A stretch of DNA of 64,000 bases, taken from contig NZ_JACBZH010000001.1 of NCBI RefSeq assembly GCF_013407855.1, forward strand, positions 6,014,001 through 6,078,000, written 5' to 3'. The DNA is from Actinopolymorpha rutila. GTDB lineage: Bacteria; Actinomycetota; Actinomycetes; Propionibacteriales; Actinopolymorphaceae. The translations under genes and the position numbers were made by a program. Positions within the stretch are counted from its first letter, which is position 1, and each line of letters starts with the position of its first letter. Shown piece after piece: positions 9,031 through 17,630 of the stretch. Under the pieces are notes generated by a model. The model was not told the DNA's origin and ran no database searches. It saw nothing but the letters and a program-made list of their open reading frames with translations.

Positions 9031-9753
9031 CTATCGCGGAGTCAGTACGCAGAACTCGTGGCCGTCGGGGTCGGCCAATACCACCCAGCTGACGTCGCCC
9101 TGACCGATGTCGACACGTGTCGCCCCGAGGGACACGAGCCGGTCGACCTCCGCCTGCTGGTCACCGTCGGCAGGCGGAGCAAGATCGAAGTGCAGGCGTT
9201 CCTTGCCGGTCTTGGGCATCAGTGGCGGGCCGCCCCAGGTGATCTTCGGGCCGCCGTGGGGTGACCGGATCGCGGTCTCCTGGTCCTGGTCCCAGACCAG
9301 CGGCCAGCCCAGTGCCGCGTTCCAGAAGTAGCCGACCTCCTGCGAACCGTCGCTCGCGAGTGCGCCGACGAACCCGCAGTCGGCAAGGAAGTTGTTGCCC
9401 GGCTCGATCACGTCGAACTCGTTGCCCTCGGGGTCCGCGAGCACGACGTGGGTGGCGTCCGGCCCCTGGCCGATGTCGAGGTGCCTGCCGCCGAGTTCGA
9501 GCGCCCTCGCCACTGTGCTCTGCTGGTCTTCCAGGGACGTACTGGTCAGATCGAAGTGCGTCCAGTTCGGGCCGGCCTTCTGCGCCTGGGACGGCAGAAA
9601 CCGAAGCCTGAATCCGGTGTCGTCACTCGGCAGCAGTGCAACGCCGTCCTGCGGGTCGTCGACCAGCTCCCAGTCCAGGACACCGGCCCAGAACCTCGCC
9701 AGCCGAGGTGGGTCGTTCGCGTCGAAGCAGAGCGCGTCGAGCTGACAGGTCAT
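9031..9753 (-). CDS. Two-module VOC family protein
   Basis: 240-aa protein made of two glyoxalase-fold halves. Each half ends in a near-identical strand: VVLADPEGNEFDVIEP (about residue 105) and VVLADPDGHEFCVLTP (about 226). Each also opens with a helix of the FWxxxLGW type. This two-domain form is common in actinomycetes and often unassigned. It converges with the hydrolase at 7978 and is followed upstream by a second, single-module VOC gene on the same strand, so a small cluster is likely. Confidence 0.88.
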   Translation of the reverse strand: MTCQLDALCFDANDPPRLARFWAGVLDWELVDDPQDGVALLPSDDTGFRLRFLPSQAQKAGPNWTHFDLTSTSLEDQQSTVARALELGGRHLDIGQGPDATHVVLADPEGNEFDVIEPGNNFLADCGFVGALASDGSQEVGYFWNAALGWPLVWDQDQETAIRSPHGGPKITWGGPPLMPKTGKERLHFDLAPPADGDQQAEVDRLVSLGATRVDIGQGDVSWVVLADPDGHEFCVLTPR

Positions 9754-9809
9754 CAGCGAAGGTTAGGCCCCGAACCTCCACCGTGCAACGAGAATTCTCC
9801 GGGCGGCTC

Positions 9810-10229
9810 TCACGAGGAGCCGTGGTCCTGCCAGTACGACTCGGGAGGCTGGAGGACGCAGAACTCGTTGCCGTCCGGGTCCGCAAGAACGTGCCAGCCC
9901 CATTCTTCTTCGACGATGGGCTCCTCCGTCAGGACGGCGGCACCGAGCGAACGAGCGCGGTCGACCTCGGCGTCGAGGTCCCTGGTCCTCAGGTCGAGGT
10001 GAACGCGGGTCTTCTCCCGCTTGCCCTCCAGCACGTGCTGCAGCAGGATCTCGCAGCCACCGGCCGGAGGCACCAGACTCTGGTAGGGCTCCACGGCCGC
10101 GCCGGCACGCGTGTATCCCAGCAGGCCGGTCCAGAAGTCCGCCGAACGTTCGAGATCCGAGCAGTCGATCACGACGACGAGTTCACCATGGAGGTACTGC
10201 TGCGGGTGTCGAGTCACGACGCCAACCAT
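9810..10229 (-). CDS. Single-module VOC family protein
   Basis: 139-aa glyoxalase-fold protein with the conserved pattern ADFWTGLLGYTRAG and a terminal strand VLADPDGNEFCVLQPP. ATG 10229 is used; a TTG at 10253 would add eight residues. It is 56 bp upstream of the two-module VOC gene on the same strand and is divergent from the small hydrolase at 10311. Substrate unknown. Confidence 0.85.
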   Translation of the reverse strand: MVGVVTRHPQQYLHGELVVVIDCSDLERSADFWTGLLGYTRAGAAVEPYQSLVPPAGGCEILLQHVLEGKREKTRVHLDLRTRDLDAEVDRARSLGAAVLTEEPIVEEEWGWHVLADPDGNEFCVLQPPESYWQDHGSS

Positions 10230-10310
10230 GGCAGGCCGACGAGGTGCGCTCAAGGACCGGCTCGCACGAGCTCGTACACATTGCTACGCGGCAGGAGTAG
10301 CTTGCGCTCC

Positions 10311-10838
10311 ATGGCTGACGCAGTGGTCATTCCTGGTGGAGCGTTCGGACCGGCAGCCGGCTTGCTGATGTACGTGTCCCTCGTCGCCGAACGCCGGGGC
10401 GTGACGATCCATCGCCACTCGTGGTCGCAGGACCGACCGAATCCGTTCGAGCCGGCCGTGGAGGGCTGGGTGCGCGGAGAGCTCACGCCCCTGCTCGACG
10501 AGGTGGGCGGCACGCCACTGCTGATCGGGAAGTCGTACGGCACGAACGCAGCGCTGCTTGCCGCCGAGCGCTGCCTTCCGGCGGTGTGGCTGACGCCTTT
10601 GCTCACCGCACCCTGGGTGGTCGCAGCGCTGGGTGGTGCAACCGCACCTTTCCTGCTGGTCGGCGGGACGGCGGACAATCTGTGGGACGGCAAGGCAGCT
10701 CGCCGGCTGTCGCCGTACGTACTGGAGGTCGACGGCGCCAACCACGGCATGGTGACACCCGGCCCACTCACGGACTCGATCGCGGTGCTCGGCCAGATGG
10801 TCGTCGCGATGGAGGAGTTCCTCGACGCCATCGGCTGA
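10311..10838 (+). CDS. Small alpha/beta hydrolase
   Basis: 175-aa hydrolase of the minimal alpha/beta type. The nucleophile elbow is IGKSYG (about residue 72), a later aspartate lies in GGTADNLWDG and the histidine in GANHGMV. An AGGAG lies 13 nt before the ATG, which is a little far. A longer frame upstream runs across the VOC genes on the other strand and is not coding. Likely an esterase or lipase of unknown substrate. Confidence 0.8.
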   Translation: MADAVVIPGGAFGPAAGLLMYVSLVAERRGVTIHRHSWSQDRPNPFEPAVEGWVRGELTPLLDEVGGTPLLIGKSYGTNAALLAAERCLPAVWLTPLLTAPWVVAALGGATAPFLLVGGTADNLWDGKAARRLSPYVLEVDGANHGMVTPGPLTDSIAVLGQMVVAMEEFLDAIG

Positions 10839-10888
10839 CCGGCTCGAACGGCAACCTGAGGTTCCAGCGAGCCACCCAGCCGACCGCG

Positions 10889-10996
10889 TCAGCCGATGAT
10901 CTTCTCCTTGGCCTTCTGATACTCGGCCTCGGAGATGTCACCGTGGTCACGCAGTTGAGCGAGCTTGCCGAGTTCGTCTTCGGCGCCGATCGTCAG
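10889..10996 (-). pseudogene. SHOCT-like tail, out of frame after DUF4157 gene
   Basis: Directly after the DUF4157 stop, the -1 frame encodes 35 residues ending in LAQLRDHGDISEAEYQKAK, which matches the short SHOCT (two-helix) motif usually found at protein C-termini. The frame opens on CTG with no usable start or ribosome-binding site. It is either a lost C-terminal extension cut off by a frameshift, or the end of a separate degraded gene. Confidence 0.5.
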
Positions 10997-12714
10997 AACT
11001 TGCGGTCGGCCAACTCGCCCAACGACTTCCTGACGAGCCGTTCCAGCTCAGCCGGGCTCAGCTTCTCGTAGGCCGGGATCATGTCCTTCTCCAGCCACTT
11101 CCACCGGTCCTCGAACCTCGTGATGTCGCCTCCGGGTACGACATCCGCGAACGGCTTGCCGCCCGGGATCGGCGACTTCGCCTCCTCGGACATCGTCTCG
11201 GGGATCATGTCGTTGTCGGGGATGTCCTGGATCTGCTTGTAGTAGCCGCCCTTACCGCCACCCTGCAACACCTGGTACTGCTCGCGTTTGAGCAGCGCCT
11301 GGTTTCCCTTGCTGACCCGGCTCGGATCGCCCGAGTCGATCTCCTGCCAGGCAGCGAGTCCGTCCTTGTCCAGTTCACCGCGAGCCGCGGCCGCCGCCAG
11401 GGCCTTGATCCCACCCTCACGGTAGGCCTGGTGCTGCCACGCGAGGTCCATGAAGATCGCCTGCTGCATCTGCAGGAGAACGATGTCCATGCTCCCGGAG
11501 TAGACCTGGTAGGCCCCACCGGCCAACTCACCGATCGAGATTTCTCCGTCGTCGCGTTTGCCTGCTCTCGCCAGCGCCTCGCCGAACTCCTCCGCGGGCA
11601 CGATCTGGTCGCGGAATCCGCGGAAGACCTCGCCGCCCGCGAGCTTCGCCATCGCTGCCCACTTCAGCCGGTGGTCGGCCAGATAGAGCGAGGAGTAGTA
11701 CGCGTAGACCTTCTCGAACACCGGCTTGCTCCTCCGGAATCCCGTACGCGGTTTCCACTCCTCGGGCTTGATTCCGGCGGCGGCGAGAGCCTTGTTGGTC
11801 CACGTTTGCCTCGACTGGCTGACCCAGATCTTCTCGGCCTGTCCGGTCGGGTCCTGGTAGGGCCAGGCCTTCGAGAACTGCTCGAGGCTGTGATAGTCCT
11901 CCGGCCTGATGGGCACCGGGATCGGCTGATTCGTCCGTTCCAGGAGCTCTTCGGAGACCCAGCCGCTGAGTCCGGCAGCCGGCCGCGGTTGGTTCGTACG
12001 GCCGTCCAGTGCGGTGCCCGAAAGCACGCGCACTCTCATCCAGTGACCTTTCCGGTCCTCGACGAGCAGCCGCGCGTCCTGCCTGATCGAGCCCACGAGG
12101 TTGTAGAACCTGTTGTCCACACGTCGGCCGCTCGGTGAGGAGCGAAGGGCCACCTCGTCCATCTTCGGGGCTACGACATAGGGCGCCGGCGGCTTGAGCG
12201 TGCGCTCGTCCTCAGGATGCTTGACCGGCTCACGATCCAGCCACCTTGGTGCGCCGGCAACCGCGGCCTGGTCGATCGTGTGCGCGAGCTCGTGTGCGAT
12301 CAGTCGCCTGCCACGGTCAGTGCCCGGTGCGTACTGCCCCGCCCCGAAGACAATGTCACGTCCGACGGTGTAGGCGTGAGCGCCGACGTCGTACGCCGAT
12401 CGCTGCGCTGATCCTCCGTCATGAATCCGGACACGGGAGAAGTCGTGGCCGAGCCGCCGCTCCATGTCCTGTCTGACCTCGCCGTCGAGGGGCCGGCCGG
12501 GAGCGCGGATCTCGTCCGTGACACTCGAGGGAACCTCGGTGGGCTCTCGCGCTGGGCGACGTGCGCCGTCCGGGCTCCATCGTTCGTGGGCGGCGTTACT
12601 GCTCCCGCCTTCGACGTCGTTCGCTACCCGGCGGGCGAGCTGCTCATGGCTGTCCGTGGAGTTGCTGACCGTCAGCCGGGTCTGCTCCCGCCCCGAACGC
12701 GCCAGCTCGTGCAT
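10993..12714 (-). CDS. DUF4157 domain protein with SH3-like domain
   Basis: 573-aa protein. Residues about 60-140 form the DUF4157 domain with zinc-binding HELAH (HExxH) and the usual SRVRIHDGG and FGAGQYAP blocks. Residues about 190-260 look like a bacterial SH3 domain (LRSSPSGRRVDNR...WMRVRVLSG...GWVSEELL). The last 300 residues are unassigned. DUF4157 proteins are often linked to extracellular contractile injection systems as effectors or processing proteases; no such genes are seen here. ATG 12714 has GGAGG at ideal spacing; a TTG at 12735 is also open. A SHOCT-like tail follows in the -1 frame. Confidence 0.82.
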   Translation of the reverse strand: MHELARSGREQTRLTVSNSTDSHEQLARRVANDVEGGSSNAAHERWSPDGARRPAREPTEVPSSVTDEIRAPGRPLDGEVRQDMERRLGHDFSRVRIHDGGSAQRSAYDVGAHAYTVGRDIVFGAGQYAPGTDRGRRLIAHELAHTIDQAAVAGAPRWLDREPVKHPEDERTLKPPAPYVVAPKMDEVALRSSPSGRRVDNRFYNLVGSIRQDARLLVEDRKGHWMRVRVLSGTALDGRTNQPRPAAGLSGWVSEELLERTNQPIPVPIRPEDYHSLEQFSKAWPYQDPTGQAEKIWVSQSRQTWTNKALAAAGIKPEEWKPRTGFRRSKPVFEKVYAYYSSLYLADHRLKWAAMAKLAGGEVFRGFRDQIVPAEEFGEALARAGKRDDGEISIGELAGGAYQVYSGSMDIVLLQMQQAIFMDLAWQHQAYREGGIKALAAAAARGELDKDGLAAWQEIDSGDPSRVSKGNQALLKREQYQVLQGGGKGGYYKQIQDIPDNDMIPETMSEEAKSPIPGGKPFADVVPGGDITRFEDRWKWLEKDMIPAYEKLSPAELERLVRKSLGELADRKF

Positions 12715-12826
12715 CCGTTCCTCCACCCTGCGCAACCAGGCTCGAGGCCCGCCTGAGGAACGTACGCAGGCAGCGTCACCGCTTCGTCACCGTGTCGAGG
12801 AGTTCGGGCCGGGGTCGCTCGACTAC

Positions 12827-13507
12827 TCAACCCTGTCGGCGCACCATCTCGTTGATCCAGATGGGCGCGTACGGGGATGTGCAGTTCGGCGGCGTCGGGT
12901 AGTCCTTGAGCACCCCCAGTCGCTCGCCGATGTCGAGCGCACGGGCGCGGTGCTCAGGGTGGTCGATCCCGATCTGGGCGAGGCACGAGTTCATCGCCCA
13001 CTGCAGACGATCGGGGGCGTCCTTCATCTCCGCCTCGATGACGTCGAGCAAGCCTTCGAGGTCCAGGCTCTCCGGCTTCTTCGTCACGCGTTCGGTGGTC
13101 AGGGCCCAACCGGCGCTCGCGACAACCGGATCCGGATCGGCGAACCAGTCCAGGCGCAGCTCTTCCGCGTGCGGGCTCTTCTTGACCACGTAGCTCATGA
13201 GCCAGTCGTGCACCTTGGGCGTACGCGCCGCACGCACCATGACGTCCAGCTCGTCCCGGCCGAACGCCTTCGGACGGCAGATCAGCAGCGCCAGCAGCCT
13301 TGCCGTGGTGTCGCCTGTTTCCCAGAGCCGGCACGCGAGTTCCTGCTGCGTCTTCAGTCGCTTCGCCAGTGCGCGCAGCTTGCCGAGGTTCACCCCGTGG
13401 TCGTCACCGTGCTTCTCGTTGACCGCGCGTACCTGGGGGTCCTCGAGCGCGGCCAACTCGGCCATCACCTCGGCCACCGTCGGGTCGGTCAGCGTCTTCC
13501 CGGCCAC
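12827..13507 (-). CDS. AlkD-like DNA alkylation repair protein
   Basis: 226-aa all-helical protein matching the DNA_alkylation (HEAT-like, AlkD/AlkC) family in length and pattern, e.g. VNLGKLRALAKRLK near residue 40 and ADPDPVVASAGWALTTERV near 145. AlkD-type enzymes excise alkylated purines such as N3- and N7-methyl bases. The GTG start at 13507 has GGAGG five nt upstream; upstream codons in the same frame are not coding. It follows the DUF4157 gene's 5' end by 112 bp on the same strand. Confidence 0.82.
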   Translation of the reverse strand: MAGKTLTDPTVAEVMAELAALEDPQVRAVNEKHGDDHGVNLGKLRALAKRLKTQQELACRLWETGDTTARLLALLICRPKAFGRDELDVMVRAARTPKVHDWLMSYVVKKSPHAEELRLDWFADPDPVVASAGWALTTERVTKKPESLDLEGLLDVIEAEMKDAPDRLQWAMNSCLAQIGIDHPEHRARALDIGERLGVLKDYPTPPNCTSPYAPIWINEMVRRQG

Positions 13508-13541
13508 CTCAGCCTCCTGTCCATGCCGTACGGGATTCAAA

Positions 13542-14030
13542 CTATGACGGACGGCGTGCGGGTCGATCCACGCCGACCTGGGTGGCGCCAGTGCCTCCGC
13601 TGCTGCCGGTGCGGCCGGCCAGAAGCCCCACGCCGTAACGCGCGTGCTCGGAAAGGTCGAGCGCATCGGCCGCGTCGCGGGTGAACCAGCGAGCGTCGTC
13701 GGTGGTGTCGTCCCGCTCCGGTCGTGCGGCGGCATCGTTCGCGGTCACCTGATAGAGCAACCTGACGCCGTGAATGCTGTCCTCGGCGGAGCCGTAGACG
13801 TTGGAGTGGACACCGATCAGGCGTCGCACCACGCCCTTCAGGCCGGTCTCCTCCGCAAGCTCACGCAGCACCGCATCCTCGGGGGCTTCTCCATGCCGGA
13901 GCCCACCGCCTGGCAAGGTCCACCAGCCAGGAGTTCGGGTCCGCTGCGACATCCGGCACAGCAGGACTCGTTCGGTCCCGTCCAGCACCAGCGCGTACGC
14001 ACCGACGCGCTGTCGTTCCCTCAAGCCCAT
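13542..14030 (-). CDS. NUDIX hydrolase
   Basis: 162-aa NUDIX protein. The box GGGLRHGEAPEDAVLRELAE followed by ETG is complete. ATG 14030 is preferred over GTG 14036, since a -10-like TAGGGT (minus strand, 14042 to 14037) ends six nt before the ATG, giving a leaderless mRNA. An imperfect 28-bp inverted repeat overlaps this promoter. A second NUDIX gene lies just upstream on the same strand. Confidence 0.86.
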   Translation of the reverse strand: MGLRERQRVGAYALVLDGTERVLLCRMSQRTRTPGWWTLPGGGLRHGEAPEDAVLRELAEETGLKGVVRRLIGVHSNVYGSAEDSIHGVRLLYQVTANDAAARPERDDTTDDARWFTRDAADALDLSEHARYGVGLLAGRTGSSGGTGATQVGVDRPARRPS

Positions 14031-14039
14031 CGCCACACC

Positions 14040-14067
14040 CTAGGGTCTGTCCTGCAACAGAACCTAG
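14040..14067. promoter_or_regulatory. Inverted repeat over NUDIX promoter
   Basis: CTAGG-x-TCTGT / ACAGA-x-CCTAG pairs 10 of 11 positions around a 6-nt loop. It overlaps the -10 box of the NUDIX gene at 14030 and lies between two same-strand NUDIX genes. It could be an operator or a terminator of the upstream gene; it has no T-run. Confidence 0.4.
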
Positions 14068-14106
14068 CCACGAAGTTCGCGGTCGCTCCCTCGCTGCGGG
14101 CCGGCG

Positions 14107-14610
14107 TCATAGCAGACGGCGGGCGAACGCCTCCTGCAGCGCGGCGTACGTCAGCGGTGTGAACGCGTCGGCGTCCTGCTCCAGAAGCCGCCGAATCTCG
14201 TCGACCGGCATCCACTGGGCGTCGCGGGCGTCGTCCCCACAGGATCGGGGCTCGCCATTGCCGACGGACAGGAAGATCATCAGCATCGAGGGATACCCGC
14301 CGGCGATCATCTGTACGCACAGATCCGGTTGCGACACCTGCACGACCTGTCCGTGCAACTCGTGCTCGTCGATCCGCTTCCCCACGACGAGATCACTGAT
14401 CCCCGTCTCCTCCTCCACCTCGCGGCGCAGGCAGTCCGTTGCCGGCTCCAGTGCCCGCCACTTGCCGCCGGGCAATTCCCAGCGGCCGAGATTGTCGGGG
14501 TCGCTGTGCGGCTTCCACCGCTTCTGGATCAGTACGGCGGGTGCGGCGTCGCGGCGGCGTACCAGGCCATACACGTTGGGCACGACGAGAGTCTCCGGGG
14601 CTTCGGCCAT
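14107..14610 (-). CDS. NUDIX hydrolase
   Basis: 167-aa NUDIX protein with box GGKWRALEPATDCLRREVEE then ETG. The end (DAQWMPVDEIRRLLEQDADAF) is typical of nucleotide-sugar or ADP-ribose type members, but the substrate cannot be assigned. ATG 14610 has a TACAGT hexamer five nt upstream, again suggesting a leaderless mRNA; a TTG at 14649 would overlap the divergent promoter. Divergent from a GNAT gene. Confidence 0.86.
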   Translation of the reverse strand: MAEAPETLVVPNVYGLVRRRDAAPAVLIQKRWKPHSDPDNLGRWELPGGKWRALEPATDCLRREVEEETGISDLVVGKRIDEHELHGQVVQVSQPDLCVQMIAGGYPSMLMIFLSVGNGEPRSCGDDARDAQWMPVDEIRRLLEQDADAFTPLTYAALQEAFARRLL

Positions 14611-14654
14611 GCTCGACTGTAGCGATCGCCCTTCGGCCCTCTCGAGCAAACCTT

Positions 14655-14683
14655 TTGAGTGCTCTGTGCGATGTCGCTAGCCT
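14655..14683 (+). promoter_or_regulatory. Promoter of GNAT gene
   Basis: TTGAGT (14655-14660), a 17-bp spacer, and TAGCCT (14678-14683), with ATG 8 nt further on. No ribosome-binding site, so probably leaderless. Confidence 0.5.
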
Positions 14684-14691
14684 CCGGCGAC

Positions 14692-15333
14692 ATGGCTGTG
14701 TTCACGGAGCGCCTGCGGCTTGAACCAGTCGGCTTGGCCAACGCCGACGACCTGTGGCTTGTCCATGGCGACGACGAGGTGTGGCCCTGGTACGGCAACC
14801 AGAAGCCGAGCCGCGAGCAGGTCGACCGGTGGGCCGGGTCCATGGGCGAGTCGTGGCGCATGCACGGCGTCGGCAAGTGGATCGCGTACGACCAGGTGAG
14901 TGGCGAGGTTGTCGGCCGCGGCGGACTGGGCCGCACACCGGTCGACGACGACTGGGGTCGGATCTATGAGTTCCTGCCGGCAGAGCCGTGGGTGGGCGTC
15001 GCGCACGAGGTACGCGGCCCATCCGTGGTGCACGCGAACTGGCTCGAGCTCGGATGGGCGTTACGACACGAGTTCTGGGGCCGGGGCTACGCGGCTGAGA
15101 TAGGTCGTGCCGGCCTGGCGTACGCGTTCGACGTGCTCGGGATGCAGGCAGTGGTCTCGTGTACGGATCTCCCCAACGTGCGGTCGCGTGCTGTGATGGA
15201 ACGGATCGGCATGCGGTACGCCGGTGAGCTCTGGAACGAGGAGTTCGAAGGAAAGCTCGGCAACCCCCCGTTGACAGTCTGCGTACTGCTGCGAACGCAC
15301 TGGGTGCGTTCCTCCGCGACTCCCGCGGTCTGA
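14692..15333 (+). CDS. GNAT family N-acetyltransferase (RimJ/RimL-like)
   Basis: 213-aa acetyltransferase with the RimJ/RimL pattern: N-terminal FTERLRLEPVG, a central block with LELGWALRHEFWGRGYAAEIG (acetyl-CoA loop in WGRGYA) and a C-terminal NVRSRAVMERIGMRY helix. It should acetylate an amine on a protein, peptide or small molecule. ATG 14692 fits the promoter; an ATG at 14671 would sit in the promoter spacer. Confidence 0.87.
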   Translation: MAVFTERLRLEPVGLANADDLWLVHGDDEVWPWYGNQKPSREQVDRWAGSMGESWRMHGVGKWIAYDQVSGEVVGRGGLGRTPVDDDWGRIYEFLPAEPWVGVAHEVRGPSVVHANWLELGWALRHEFWGRGYAAEIGRAGLAYAFDVLGMQAVVSCTDLPNVRSRAVMERIGMRYAGELWNEEFEGKLGNPPLTVCVLLRTHWVRSSATPAV

Positions 15334-15337
15334 GCAG

Positions 15338-16183
15338 CTATCGCCACAGCCAGCGAAGGGCGTCGGGCAGCAGGACACCACCGTGGTTCGGGCTGTGGCC
15401 ACCGTCGCCCAGCACGAGGCGAAAGTCGTAGCCCGCTTCGGCGAGCGCGGCCGCGACGCGCAGGTTGGCCGCCAGCCAGTTTCCTTCGGGTTCGCTCCAG
15501 TGCAGGTCACGGTGACCTGCCTGCAGGAAGACCCGCAGCGGTTTGGGGGAAACGCTGGGGATGAGTTCGGGGTAGGGGTTGCCACCGGGCATCTGCACGA
15601 AGCTGGACAGGTAACCGATGACGCGGCGGAACCTGTCCGGACGAAGCCATGCGGCCGTGAAGGCGCAGTTGCCCCCGCTGCTGCCACCGCAGATGCCCCA
15701 TCGGTCGGGCTCGTCGGCGATCGAGTACCGGTCGGTGACCTGCGGGATGATCTCTGTCAGGAGGAAGTTGACGTAGCGGTCATCGAACGCGTCGTACTCG
15801 GCGTTGCGGTTCTTCGGATTCGCGGCACCGATGAAGACGCCGGGATCCACAAACACTCCGATCGTCACCGGGATGTCGCCGCGGTGGATCAGGTTGTCCA
15901 GAACGATTCCGCCGCGTACCTCCCCGTCGGGGTCGAGGTACCACTGTCCGTCCTGGAACACCATCAGCGACGCAGGCTCGGAACGGTCGTACTCCGCGGG
16001 CACGTGAACCCAGAACTTCCGTGACGTGCCCGGATAGGCCGTGCTGTCGTTCCATTCGAACTCGATCGTCTCACCGGCAGGGACGTCCGGCCGGACAGTC
16101 GAGTCGGGTCCGTGGACGTAACGAACGTCCGACTGGTCGACAGGAAGCGGCTGGTAGGGCACCTCGGCAGTCACGGCCGGCAC
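15338..16183 (-). CDS. Enterochelin-esterase-like alpha/beta hydrolase
   Basis: 281-aa esterase of the Fes/EstD type. It contains the nucleophile elbow GICGGSSGG (about residue 168), RKFWVHVPAEYD and LMVFQDGQ strands near the start, and a final histidine region GDGGHSPNHG. Such enzymes cleave siderophore or cinnamoyl-type esters. It has no signal peptide and would be cytoplasmic. It converges with the GNAT gene with 4 bp between stops. Confidence 0.86.
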   Translation of the reverse strand: MPAVTAEVPYQPLPVDQSDVRYVHGPDSTVRPDVPAGETIEFEWNDSTAYPGTSRKFWVHVPAEYDRSEPASLMVFQDGQWYLDPDGEVRGGIVLDNLIHRGDIPVTIGVFVDPGVFIGAANPKNRNAEYDAFDDRYVNFLLTEIIPQVTDRYSIADEPDRWGICGGSSGGNCAFTAAWLRPDRFRRVIGYLSSFVQMPGGNPYPELIPSVSPKPLRVFLQAGHRDLHWSEPEGNWLAANLRVAAALAEAGYDFRLVLGDGGHSPNHGGVLLPDALRWLWR

Positions 16184-16234
16184 GCTACGGGAGGGCGGAC
16201 GGAAGCCACAAGAGGTTTCCCAGGTCTCACGCGC

Positions 16235-17089
16235 TCAGCCGAACTCGCGCTCCAGCCACATTCGTACCGCGGCAACCGTTGGCCGGGACTCGAAAAGCCA
16301 GGTGGTCGCCGCGCCGATCTGCGTACAGCGGCCGGCGCCCGCAGCCACCGCCTGTTCGGCCATCGTACGAGGCGGCGAGTCGATGCCACGCCCGTCCTCG
16401 TAGTACGGGAACGCGCCGTAGAAGGTGTCGATCATGCGGTACTCACGAAGACCCACGCCCGCGACCGGGGCACGAAAGGTGTGGAACCGGCGGCTCGGCA
16501 GGTCGGTCAGCGCTTCCGCGTGATGGCAGAGCGTCAGCCGACTCAAAGGCGCACCGAGCAGCAGGACCTGGCCGTCGCGCTCACACAGTCGTTCCAGCGG
16601 ACTGTCGATCCCGAACGGGTCATCGTCCCGCTGATCGGCGAGCAGAAGTGCTGCGCCAGGTCCAAGAGCGGCGAAGCTCACCTCGGGATGAGCACTGCGA
16701 CGCGAACCCGGCCAGGTGCGGAGTCGTTCGGGAAAGCGGCCGAAGTCGCGGCGAGCACTCGAGACGGCTGGGTCGAAGGCCGGTTGGTGAGCACGATAGG
16801 CGGCTTGCCATTCGGGCCAGTCATCCCACATCGGCACGTGGTAGGGGCTGTCCTCCCATCCGGTGAACGCAAGAAGAGTGCCGGACGGGCCGACCGCTTC
16901 GCGCAGAGCCTCCACGACGGTGTCGATCCCGCCGACGACCCATCGGAACGCAGACATGCGCACATGCACCATGAGCACCGCACCGGGCTCGATCCCGAGC
17001 CGCAGCAGGCCCTCGACAAGCCTGGGCAGGGTCATCGGGGTGAACGTGAGGTCGCGCATCAGGCCCGTCGGCGCCGGCATGTCCGGCAT
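16235..17089 (-). CDS. AAC(3) family aminoglycoside N-acetyltransferase-like protein
   Basis: About 284 aa, the usual length of AAC(3) enzymes. Family blocks are present: GAVLMVHVRMSAF at the start, GTLLAFTGWEDSP, RSAHPEVSFAALG, and DSPLERLCERDGQVLLLG. These enzymes acetylate the 3-amino group of 2-deoxystreptamine antibiotics, though many environmental members act on other amines. ATG 17089 is used; ATG 17080 is an alternative. No mobile sequence is adjacent, so it may be an intrinsic gene. Confidence 0.86.
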   Translation of the reverse strand: MPDMPAPTGLMRDLTFTPMTLPRLVEGLLRLGIEPGAVLMVHVRMSAFRWVVGGIDTVVEALREAVGPSGTLLAFTGWEDSPYHVPMWDDWPEWQAAYRAHQPAFDPAVSSARRDFGRFPERLRTWPGSRRSAHPEVSFAALGPGAALLLADQRDDDPFGIDSPLERLCERDGQVLLLGAPLSRLTLCHHAEALTDLPSRRFHTFRAPVAGVGLREYRMIDTFYGAFPYYEDGRGIDSPPRTMAEQAVAAGAGRCTQIGAATTWLFESRPTVAAVRMWLEREFG

Positions 17090-17135
17090 TCTGGTCGCAC
17101 GCCGCTGGACGCGCACCCGGTTTTCCGCTGATCGA

Positions 17136-17471
17136 TCACGCTGCGCCAGGTGCACCTGGCGGAGCCGGCACGACCGGACGCGCCACGTGCGTGCGTAAGG
17201 CAGGCGACAACAACAGCGCCACGTGGGCCCCAAAGACCAAGAACAACGGAAAGTTGTATGAAGTGAGGTCGCTGCTGACGACGAGCACGAACAGCATCCA
17301 TACGCTCAGGGCAACCAGGACACGCCAGGCAAGGCGGCTCTGGCGCCACACAAGCCAGGCGAGTCCCACGGAGATCAGCATCGCGGTCGGCTGCACCCCG
17401 AGTGGAGAGTCGGCATCCAACACGGCACCCAGGACGCGTGCGTAGACCAGCAGCAACAACAGAAGCAGCAC
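17136..17471 (-). CDS. Small membrane protein, N-terminus uncertain
   Basis: 111 aa with three or four hydrophobic segments (about 1-18, 28-42, 48-66, 74-90). The GTG start directly follows an in-frame TAG and has no ribosome-binding site. Just upstream, another frame encodes a membrane-like DVAFIAGMVAGWLGAASVV, separated by a low-complexity CAG/CAA run at about 17445-17470. A frameshift in that run may have split a longer gene. Confidence 0.4.
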   Translation of the reverse strand: MLLLLLLLVYARVLGAVLDADSPLGVQPTAMLISVGLAWLVWRQSRLAWRVLVALSVWMLFVLVVSSDLTSYNFPLFLVFGAHVALLLSPALRTHVARPVVPAPPGAPGAA

Positions 17472-17630
17472 CTAACCAGCCAGCAACCATCCCGGCGATG
17501 AACGCCACATCCGGCCCACGTCCATACCGACACCTTCCCAAGGACCCGAGGCCACCGACCGGCCCGTGCACCGACCAATCGGTGAGTGCCGCTGATCGTA
17601 TCCGGGTGCAGGTCCTTGCGTGCGTGTTAC

